Assembly (NCBI GenBank): GCA_027459565.1 | Contig: DAIDIA010000221.1 | Span: 1 to 12,253, forward strand | Length of the DNA stretch: 12,253 nucleotides | Direction of reading: 5' to 3' | DNA from: Acidimicrobiaceae bacterium | GTDB taxonomy: Bacteria; Actinomycetota; Acidimicrobiia; Acidimicrobiales; Bog-793 | Shown: positions 6,940 to 12,253 of the stretch, piece by piece | Numbering within the stretch: position 1 is the first letter of the stretch | Layout: every line of letters starts with the position of its first letter | Translations under genes and position numbers: made by a program | The notes under the pieces: model-generated | Databases searched by the model: none | The model's input: only the letters and a program-made list of their open reading frames with translations | Told to the model about the DNA's origin: nothing

Positions 6940-7820
6940 CAGGCGCGCACCGTGCTGATGCGTCCCCGCACGAAGAGCCCATTGGGCTTTACGAGCAACA
7001 TGACGACAAGGAACCCAAACGCGATGACGAGCTGGTAGGCAGACGAGGTGTAGGTGCTCGCGATCGACATCACGAGTCCGAGGACCACCGCGCCTCCGAG
7101 CGTCGGATACGGCCTTCCGAGTCCTCCTCCGACCGCGGCGGTGATCGAGAGCAGAAGGAATCCGTTTCCGACCGTCGGGGTGATCGTGCCGATGGTCTCG
7201 CCGTAGAGAAAACCGGCGAATCCCGATATCGCACCCGCCACGGCCCACGTCTGCATCACGACCAGCCGAGCGGGGATCCCGCTCACCTGCGCGAGCTCGC
7301 GATTCTGCGAGATCGCCCTCAGCGCCTTCCCGAGGCGCGTCTTCTGCAGGAGCAGGTAGATCAACACGGCGACGACAACCGCCGAGACCATGACCTTGAT
7401 CGTCAGGACGGTCCAGAGAAATGGTCCCACGTGCAAGATGCTGCCCTGGGCGAAGCTGTAGGAGACGCTCGCACCTCCGAATCCGATGAGCACCACATTT
7501 TGCAAGATGAGCGATGCTCCGAGCGTCGCGATCAACGTCGAAAGCGGTTTCTGATTTCGGAACCGTTCGATGAGGGAGAAATTCAGCGCCATCGCACCCA
7601 GCGCTCCGAAGACTGTCGCGATCACCGCACAGACATAGAGGTTCTGATGGAAATTGTTCTCTCCCACGTATGCCGCATATGCGCCGATCGTGAGTATTTC
7701 GCCGTGCGCGAGATTGACCACGCGGCTCACCGCGTATTCGAGCGTGAAGGCGACAGCCGAAAGCGCGAGGATCGCTGCGACCGCGATACCCGACCCAACG
7801 CTGATCCAAAAGATGTTCAT
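6939..7820 (-). CDS. livH: Branched-chain amino acid-type ABC permease LivH
   Basis: Integral membrane permease, 293 aa, first gene of the importer operon. The sequence is almost wholly hydrophobic helices with short loops. The family motif SRVVNLAHGEILTIGAY is near the N-terminus, KTRLGKALRAISQNRELA is the cytoplasmic loop that contacts the ATPases, and GGGLGRPYPTLGGAVVLG is near the end. The ATG at 7820 matches the usual LivH length; a GGGGGG run lies only two bases upstream, a tight but plausible ribosome binding site. An in-frame extension to 8030 is rejected because it has no family-like sequence. The regulator is not in the window; the 300-base leader holds a possible attenuator. Confidence 0.93.
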   Translation of the reverse strand: MNIFWISVGSGIAVAAILALSAVAFTLEYAVSRVVNLAHGEILTIGAYAAYVGENNFHQNLYVCAVIATVFGALGAMALNFSLIERFRNQKPLSTLIATLGASLILQNVVLIGFGGASVSYSFAQGSILHVGPFLWTVLTIKVMVSAVVVAVLIYLLLQKTRLGKALRAISQNRELAQVSGIPARLVVMQTWAVAGAISGFAGFLYGETIGTITPTVGNGFLLLSITAAVGGGLGRPYPTLGGAVVLGLVMSIASTYTSSAYQLVIAFGFLVVMLLVKPNGLFVRGRISTVRA

Positions 7821-7863
7821 GTCCCCCCGAACACTGCGAACTCCGCGGGTCTGTTCGCTACCG

Positions 7864-7914
7864 CTTCCAAGCCAAAAAAACGTCGTGAGAAAAGACGCCG
7901 CAACAAGTTGGAAG
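7864..7914 (-). terminator. Nested hairpin with T7 tract in livH leader
   Basis: Read on the minus strand, a short stem CGTC (7897-7894) / GACG (7884-7881) with a 9-base loop is followed directly by seven T (7880-7874). An outer perfect inverted repeat CTTCCAA / TTGGAAG (ends at 7864 and 7914) encloses it. It is either an intrinsic terminator for the upstream VOC transcript or an attenuator in the liv leader, about 50 bases before the livH start. The inner stem is short, so strength is uncertain. Confidence 0.4.
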
Positions 7915-8090
7915 TGACCGTAGCACAGCCGTGAACAGGGACTGTGGGTGAAATTGCGACGCTCAATGCGTTCTTGGCGGAAGGTGGTTCTGCATCCGCG
8001 GGTGTGGTGATGGGTCAGGTTCGCTGCCATCAGTGCATTCGAACGACAGCGTGCGAAGCCTCGCGACCATAGCGACGAAGCCGAGCGAGC

Positions 8091-8108
8091 TCCGCGCCCG
8101 AACGCGGA
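8091..8108 (-). terminator. Hairpin 13 bases after VOC gene
   Basis: TCCGCG (8091-8096) and CGCGGA (8103-8108) form a perfect 6-bp GC stem with a 6-base loop, 13 bases downstream of the VOC stop. No T tract follows. It is a possible terminator, acting alone or in tandem with the structure at 7864-7914. Confidence 0.35.
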
Positions 8109-8121
8109 CCCGGTGTGCTGG

Positions 8122-8583
8122 TTATTCGTAGTAACGGAGTTCGACGAGGTTGGCGTCGGGGTCGCGGAGGTAGATCGAACGACCGTCTCCCTGGGCGCCG
8201 CTTCTCATCGCCGGACCTCTCTCGATCTCAAGAGCCCCGGAGGCGATCAACGCATCGAAGTCCATTGGCTCAATCACGAGACACAGATGGTCGAGATTCG
8301 TTCCACTGCGCTCGCCCTGCGCGAGATCGATGATCGTCTGCGCGTTCACCCGCGCGGAGGGGAAGCGGACCTTCTTGTTCCGCCATTCGTCGACTCGCAT
8401 GGGCTCGAGTCCAAGGGTTCCACAGTAGAAGGCGAGAGAACGCTCCACGTCGGCGACCGGCAGAACGATATGGTCAAATCCCACCGGCCGGATCTTGAAC
8501 GGACTGGTGCGCGCCTCCTCCTCGAGGCGTTCGCGCCCCTCGTCGGTTCCCGGGCTTTCGTCATGGCCGATCTCGTCGTGCAT
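8122..8583 (-). CDS. VOC-superfamily (glyoxalase-fold) metalloprotein
   Basis: Vicinal-oxygen-chelate protein, 153 aa. The domain begins at residue about 35 (GFDHIVLPVADVERSLAFY) and ends with SIYLRDPDANLVELRYYE. Likely metal ligands are His38, His99 (LDHLCLVI) and Glu148. The pattern GPAMRSGAQGDGRSIYLRDPD resembles the STM3117-like 'virulence protein' VOC branch, whose substrate is poorly known; it is not clearly glyoxalase I, FosA or a dioxygenase. An acidic N-terminal extension of about 30 residues precedes the domain. The ATG at 8583 has a strong GGAGGGG site just upstream; the in-frame extension to 8751 would overlap the MBL gene and lacks such a site. It lies 143 bases downstream of the MBL gene and probably has its own promoter. 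Confidence 0.85.
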   Translation of the reverse strand: MHDEIGHDESPGTDEGRERLEEEARTSPFKIRPVGFDHIVLPVADVERSLAFYCGTLGLEPMRVDEWRNKKVRFPSARVNAQTIIDLAQGERSGTNLDHLCLVIEPMDFDALIASGALEIERGPAMRSGAQGDGRSIYLRDPDANLVELRYYE

Positions 8584-8659
8584 GATCCCCTCCCCCTGTC
8601 GCTGGGTCCAGACGTCGCCGGCCGAGCCTGCGGTCGCGAGATCCCGTCGCGAACGGATT

Positions 8660-8688
8660 CGGATACGACGATACCCGTTGCTCGACAA
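8660..8688 (-). promoter_or_regulatory. Candidate promoter for the VOC gene
   Basis: On the minus strand TTGTCG (8688-8683) and TATCCG (8665-8660) are separated by 17 bases, about 75 bases before the VOC start. The -10 box is a weak match. Found by eye only. Confidence 0.25.
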
Positions 8689-8726
8689 TCTGGCCCCTGT
8701 TGGCAAGGATGCATAGTCCTTGGCCC

Positions 8727-9443
8727 TCAGTGCGAGAAACGCGCGAGCCACTCCTCGCGATCCATCGGTGCCAGCACGCGGTTGTGTCGACGGATGTCGC
8801 CCATCGACTCTGTGGCGAGCTCGGAGTATGCGTGACCCGGATAGACCGACGTCGTGTCGGCGATTCCGGCGAGTCTCCGGGTGAGGCTCTCATAGAGTTC
8901 GCCTGCGTCCCCGCCGGGAAGGTCCGTTCGCCCGCACCCGTCGAGAAAGAGGGTGTCGCCGGTGATCAGCGCTCCCTCGACGAGGATGCACTGGCTGCCC
9001 TCGGTGTGACCGGGGGAGTGGATCAGCACGAGCTCGAGTGCCCCGACGCGAACCGAGTCACCGGTCGTGTGGATAACGACCGAACTCGGGTCGATCCCGG
9101 TCCGCTCGAGGAGCCAGCTGAGCTCGTCGCGTTGTAGGTGCACTGGCACGTCGCGGTGTCTGAGGAGGTCCGTGATTCCGGGAATATCGGCGGCTCCGCC
9201 GAGTCTTCCTCCGGCGTGGTCTGCGTGGTAGTGCGTGATGATCGCTCCGGAGAGTCGCATGCCGTCCGATTCGCAGATTGCCGCGATCTCGTCGGGGGCG
9301 TATGCGGCATCGACGACGACTGCCTCCCCGGCGTCGCGGTCACCGATCAGATAGATGTAGTTCGCCATCTGCTGCGCGAGCACGTTGTCCTTTGCAAAAT
9401 CACGACCTGCGAGGAGCTGGCGGAGATAGAGCGGCGAATTCAT
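8727..9443 (-). CDS. MBL-fold hydrolase, glyoxalase II / persulfide dioxygenase-like
   Basis: Metallo-beta-lactamase-fold enzyme, 238 aa, predicted cytoplasmic. Metal ligands are all visible: THYHADH (His71, His73, Asp75, His76), His146 in HSPGHTEG, Asp163 in ITGDTLF and His204 in VYPGHAYS. The stretch GDTLFLDGCGRTDLPGGD is shared by glyoxalase II-like and ETHE1/persulfide dioxygenase-like members. Members act on thioesters of small thiols or on persulfides; in an actinobacterium the thiol could be mycothiol, but this is not provable here. An insert at about 86-122 separates the HxHxDH motif from the second ligand region. The ATG at 9443 lies 28 bases after the helicase stop and has no clear ribosome binding site, so it may rely on coupling with the upstream gene. 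The upstream frame to 9719 is a shadow of the helicase gene. Confidence 0.87.
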   Translation of the reverse strand: MNSPLYLRQLLAGRDFAKDNVLAQQMANYIYLIGDRDAGEAVVVDAAYAPDEIAAICESDGMRLSGAIITHYHADHAGGRLGGAADIPGITDLLRHRDVPVHLQRDELSWLLERTGIDPSSVVIHTTGDSVRVGALELVLIHSPGHTEGSQCILVEGALITGDTLFLDGCGRTDLPGGDAGELYESLTRRLAGIADTTSVYPGHAYSELATESMGDIRRHNRVLAPMDREEWLARFSH

Positions 9444-9471
9444 CGACGAGACCGCGCGCGGCCCGAGGTGT

Positions 9472-10653
9472 TCATTTGGCGGTCGGCGAGGCCACACTCT
9501 CGTGCCAGGCGGCCAGCGACGAGAGTCTCGGATCGTTCGAAAAGACCTCGACGGGCCTGACCTTGAGTCCGAGCCGGCGCTGGAGTCGTTCGACGGCGAG
9601 CTCCTCGTTCCACAACAAAAAGGTATAGACGACGCCAGAGCCACCCGCGCGGGCGGTGCGGCCCGAGCGGTGCAGGTAGGCCTTGTGATCTTCGGGCGGA
9701 TCGTAGTGGATGACGACATCGACGCCCTCGATGTCGAGGCCGCGCGCGGCGACGTCGGTGGCGACGAGTCCCTGGAGCTTTCCCTCGGTGAAATCTGCGA
9801 GCGCGCGTTCGCGCGATCCCTGGTGGAGGTCGCCGTGGATCGCGGCGATCTTGACGCCCTGGTCCAACAGCTGTTCCGTCAGTTTGTCGGCACCGCGTTT
9901 GGTCTTGACGAAGATCATCGTCTTCTCGGCGCCGCGGATGATCGCTGCGGCGACATTCGCCTTGTCCATCTGGTGAACCTTCAGGAATCGGTGTTCCATC
10001 TGGTCAACGGTCACCTGCGGCGATTCCACCTCGAAGAAGGCCGTATCCTTGAGATAGCGGCTGACGAGCTGGTTCACCGCGGAATCGAGCGTTGCGGAGA
10101 ACAGCAGCGTCTGCCGTTCGACATGCATGTGGCGCAAAAGCCATTCGACCTGAGGCATGAATCCCATGTCTGCCATCCGGTCGGCCTCGTCGAGCACAAG
10201 CGTGGTGATCTGCTCGAGATTGATCGCGCCTTTGTCGACGAGGTCAATCAGTCTTCCCGGTGTAGCCACGACGACGTCGAGGCCCTTGGCGATCAGACGA
10301 ACCTGGGCATCGAGGTCCGCGCCGCCATAGACGGCGCCGACCCGCCGCTTGATCGCCTTGCCGAGCGGAACGAGAACCTCGGTCACCTGGGTCGCCAGTT
10401 CGCGCGTCGGTACGAGGACAAGGGAGGCCGGGAAGCGGTCATGGGCGCGCGGTGTGCGCATCAGCATGGGGATGCCGAATGCGAGAGTCTTGCCCGAACC
10501 TGTCTTCGCCTTTCCGCAGATGTCGTGGCCAGCGAGTGCCTCGCGAAGTGTCATCTCCTGAATGGAAAATGTCGAGGTGATGCCTTGGTGCTTGAGGACT
10601 TCGACCAGAGCAGGGTCGACGCCGAGCTCCGCGAAGGATGCATTACCAGTCAT
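9472..10653 (-). CDS. DEAD-box ATP-dependent RNA helicase
   Basis: Two-RecA-domain RNA helicase, 393 aa, which remodels RNA duplexes or RNPs (ribosome assembly, mRNA decay, cold adaptation) in the cytoplasm. The Q motif is around 29-33 (FSIQE). Motif I AKTGSGKT is at 49-56, Ia PTRELA 82-87, Ib TPGR 131-134, II DEAD 155-158, III SAT 186-188, V ATDVAARGLD 298-307 and VI HRSGRTAR 328-335. The protein ends soon after the helicase core, with no basic or RNA-binding tail, so it is a minimal RhlE/CshA-like form and the exact ortholog is unclear. The ATG at 10653 has only a weak purine-rich site (GAGAG) upstream. The MBL gene follows closely; the peroxiredoxin gene is divergent. Confidence 0.95.
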   Translation of the reverse strand: MTGNASFAELGVDPALVEVLKHQGITSTFSIQEMTLREALAGHDICGKAKTGSGKTLAFGIPMLMRTPRAHDRFPASLVLVPTRELATQVTEVLVPLGKAIKRRVGAVYGGADLDAQVRLIAKGLDVVVATPGRLIDLVDKGAINLEQITTLVLDEADRMADMGFMPQVEWLLRHMHVERQTLLFSATLDSAVNQLVSRYLKDTAFFEVESPQVTVDQMEHRFLKVHQMDKANVAAAIIRGAEKTMIFVKTKRGADKLTEQLLDQGVKIAAIHGDLHQGSRERALADFTEGKLQGLVATDVAARGLDIEGVDVVIHYDPPEDHKAYLHRSGRTARAGGSGVVYTFLLWNEELAVERLQRRLGLKVRPVEVFSNDPRLSSLAAWHESVASPTAK

Positions 10654-10840
10654 TGTTTCAGTCTCTCATCTCTTGGGCCCCCGTGACGTCCAGTCGGTAG
10701 CCCGTCCCGAGGGAGGCAGCGTCCGCGGGGCGCGTGAACCGGAGCCACCGCCTTTTCCTGTCGTCAACAGTGAGGTGACCACTAATCTCATGGATGACCG
10801 CATCGGCGTCATCGCGGCACCACGCTCACGAAGGAGAGAG
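10654..10840. promoter_or_regulatory. Divergent promoter region helicase / peroxiredoxin
   Basis: This 187-base region must drive the helicase leftward and the peroxiredoxin rightward. A TAATCT at 10783-10788 fits an actinobacterial -10 box for the + strand, without a good -35. A TTGACG at 10767-10762 on the minus strand resembles a -35 box, but no -10 sits at the right distance. The peroxiredoxin has a clear AAGGAG at 10831-10836. Confidence 0.35.
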
Positions 10841-11305
10841 ATGGCAAAGCTCGCAGAGGGAGACCTCGCTCCAGATTTTTCGCTCCCGGACCAAGAGGGA
10901 GAGACGGTTGCCCTGCGTGACCTTCGGGGCAAGAACGTCATCATCTATTTCTATCCAAAGGACGATACGCCCGGTTGCACGAAGGAGGCATGCCAGTTCA
11001 ACGACCTGCTTCCTGATTTCGCCACCGACGATGCGGTCGTTCTCGGCATCTCCGCCGATTCGGCGGAGTCTCATGGGAAGTTCCGCGCAAAGTTTGGCCT
11101 GCGGTTTCCGCTTCTGATCGACAAGGACCACAAGGTGATGGAGTCATACGGTGCCTACGGTGAGAAGGTCCTCTATGGCAAGACCACGATAGGGGTCATC
11201 CGGTCGACCTTCTTGATCGGGCCAGACCAGAAGATCCGGCGAGCCTGGTATCACGTCAGAGCCGATGGACATGCGGAGAAGGTGCTCGCAGCACTGAAGT
11301 CCTGA
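10841..11305 (+). CDS. bcp: BCP/PrxQ-type peroxiredoxin
   Basis: Thiol peroxidase of the AhpC-TSA / BCP family, 154 aa, cytoplasmic. It reduces hydrogen peroxide and organic hydroperoxides using thioredoxin or a similar reductant. The peroxidatic Cys46 lies in TPGCTKEAC, with Thr43 and Pro44 of the active site. Cys51, five residues later, is the expected resolving Cys of the atypical two-Cys BCP type. The length equals typical BCP proteins. The ATG at 10841 has AAGGAG four bases upstream; an in-frame ATG at 10790 without such a site is rejected. The phosphatase-fold gene follows after 58 bases and may be co-transcribed. Confidence 0.95.
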   Translation: MAKLAEGDLAPDFSLPDQEGETVALRDLRGKNVIIYFYPKDDTPGCTKEACQFNDLLPDFATDDAVVLGISADSAESHGKFRAKFGLRFPLLIDKDHKVMESYGAYGEKVLYGKTTIGVIRSTFLIGPDQKIRRAWYHVRADGHAEKVLAALKS

Positions 11306-11363
11306 ACGTCGCGGTATCCACTCAGCGCGTGTCCTGGATCGGGAGTGCCTCGGAGATGAAAGC

Positions 11364-12104
11364 GTGAGCGCAATGGTACGGACTTCAACAGCACCAAAGA
11401 AGCCGACAACCGTCTGCTTCGTCCGTCACGGAACTACCCCGACGACGGGAAAGGTCCTGCCGGGGCGCGCCAAGGGCCTGCACCTCTCTGAACGTGGCCT
11501 CGTGGAGGCCGATCTCGCCGGAAGGCGTCTTGCCGAACTCGGCTCGGTACGTGCGATCTACTCCTCTCCGCTCGAGCGCGCTCGAGAGACCGCCTCGGCG
11601 ATCGCGAGGCACGTCGGCCACTCCGTCCGGATCGAGAGGGGACTGCTCGAGTGCGACTTTGGAGACTGGACCGGAGAGGCCCTGATCCGGCTTTCGAAGC
11701 TTCCCGAGTGGCAGAGCGTGCAGCGGCATCCATCGGGGTTCCGCTTTCCCGGTGGCGAGTCATTCATCGAGATGCAGGGGCGGATCGCGGGAACCATCGA
11801 GCGACTCTGTGCGCGCCATCCCGGCGAGGTGATTGTTCTCGTGAGTCATGCCGATCCCATCAAAGTCGCGGTGACCGACGCGCTCGGCGTGCCGCTCGAT
11901 CTCATGCAACGAACGGTGGTCTCGCCGTGTTCGATTACCGTCGTCGTCTATGGAACCGGAGCGCCGACCGTACTCGCGGTGAACTCGACGGGTGAGCTCG
12001 CGCAACTTGGTTTCGGAGCCGCTCCGGTGCCGGCGCGCGCGCAGCGACCGAGGCAGCGGAACTCCGGCAGCACACCGGCGACGACGAAGAGGACAAGAAC
12101 ATAG
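11364..12104 (+). CDS. Histidine phosphatase-fold protein, MSMEG_4193 type
   Basis: Member of the phosphoglycerate-mutase-like histidine phosphatase superfamily, 246 aa. The phosphate-accepting motif FVRHGTT holds Arg21 and His22. The second arginine is in SSPLERARETA (Arg72), the acid residue is likely Glu96, and the second catalytic His162 is in LVSHADPIK. In actinobacteria this subgroup (named 'putative phosphomutase' after MSMEG_4193) is found next to DUF3090, as here, and as I recall often near mshC; its substrate is unknown. A Pro/Arg/Thr-rich basic tail of about 25 residues follows the domain. The start is GTG at 11364 with GGAG eight bases upstream; the ATG at 11373 is a less well spaced alternative. 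The stop is two bases before the DUF3090 ATG. Confidence 0.92.
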   Translation: MSAMVRTSTAPKKPTTVCFVRHGTTPTTGKVLPGRAKGLHLSERGLVEADLAGRRLAELGSVRAIYSSPLERARETASAIARHVGHSVRIERGLLECDFGDWTGEALIRLSKLPEWQSVQRHPSGFRFPGGESFIEMQGRIAGTIERLCARHPGEVIVLVSHADPIKVAVTDALGVPLDLMQRTVVSPCSITVVVYGTGAPTVLAVNSTGELAQLGFGAAPVPARAQRPRQRNSGSTPATTKRTRT

Positions 12105-12106
12105 TC

Positions 12107-12253
12107 ATGGCGAACTTCTTTGAGTTTGAGCATCCGTCGCGCGTCATCGTCGCGACGGTCGGTGAGCCGGGACAACGCGTGTTCTACCTCCAGGCGCGCG
12201 AGGGCGAGGTCGTCGTCACGCTCAAGGTGGAAAAGCAGCAGGTCGCCGCGCTG
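12107..12253 (+). CDS. DUF3090 family protein (5' part)
   Basis: The first 49 codons are present and the gene runs off the window; full members are about 190 aa. The N-terminus contains TVGEPGQRVFYLQAREG and VEKQQVAAL, which I recognise as the DUF3090 signature. No function is established for the family. It is an actinobacterial protein encoded beside the MSMEG_4193-type phosphatase. The ATG lies two bases after that gene's stop, so translation is probably coupled. Confidence 0.88.
   Translation, partial: MANFFEFEHPSRVIVATVGEPGQRVFYLQAREGEVVVTLKVEKQQVAAL

Larger units (their letters stand above)
7821..8121. other. Intergenic leader upstream of the liv operon
   Basis: About 300 bases between the VOC gene stop and livH, both on the minus strand. 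It contains a hairpin next to the VOC stop (8091-8108) and the nested hairpin with T tract at 7864-7914. The liv promoter should lie in between, but no convincing -35/-10 pair was found by eye. No gene is supported here. Confidence 0.5.

Noticed and set aside
6940..7809. N-terminal extension of LivM within livH
   Set aside because: The Arg-rich extension is an out-of-frame reading of livH. The ATG at 6939 fits LivM family length and overlaps the livH stop.
8584..8751. Longer start for the VOC gene
   Set aside because: The extension would overlap the MBL gene and lacks a ribosome binding site, whereas the ATG at 8583 has GGAGGGG.
9502..10686. 394-codon open frame antisense to the helicase
   Set aside because: Lies wholly opposite a helicase with all its motifs. 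Such long antisense frames are common in GC-rich DNA, and it shows no domain.
1..12253. CRISPR array, insertion sequence ends or toxin-antitoxin pair
   Set aside because: No regularly spaced repeats, transposase or paired small genes were seen on either strand.

Overview
The window is high-GC bacterial DNA, most likely from an Actinomycetota chromosome. The best lineage marker is the right end: a histidine-phosphatase-fold gene of the MSMEG_4193 type followed at once by a DUF3090 gene, a pair I know only from actinobacteria. The recombinase type, frequent GTG starts and G-rich ribosome binding sites fit. A finer placement (for example Acidimicrobiia) is only a guess.

Layout. (1) 1-1856: a 593-aa serine recombinase (+) whose last 11 codons and stop lie inside an intact tRNA-Arg(CCT) gene (-). 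A perfect 12-bp inverted repeat sits just outside the tRNA 3' end. This looks like the integrase end of an element inserted at a tRNA 3' end and extending left, out of the window. (2) 1857-3031: an AT-richer stretch with no credible gene, a short ParA-type ATPase (-) with no ParB partner, and an intergenic region with two strong inverted repeats. (3) 3032-7820: a complete branched-chain-amino-acid-type ABC importer on the - strand, transcribed livH-livM-livG-livF-livK. The first four genes overlap by 1-4 bases and the binding-protein gene comes last after a 49-base gap. (4) 8122-10653: three - strand genes, a DEAD-box RNA helicase, an MBL-fold thiolesterase/persulfide-dioxygenase-like enzyme 28 bases behind it, and a VOC (glyoxalase-fold) protein after a further 143 bases. 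(5) 10841-12253 on the + strand: a BCP-type peroxiredoxin divergent from the helicase, then the phosphatase-fold gene and the start of DUF3090, two bases apart.

Functionally, region 3 is a nutrient uptake system whose substrate cannot be told from sequence. Regions 4 and 5 include thiol, peroxide and aldehyde chemistry enzymes (peroxiredoxin, MBL hydrolase, VOC), but only the helicase-MBL and phosphatase-DUF3090 pairs look co-transcribed. The phosphatase/DUF3090 pair belongs to a conserved actinobacterial cluster that, as I recall, often includes the mycothiol gene mshC. No complete unknown defence or mobile system is visible. The most unusual feature is the recombinase/tRNA junction.
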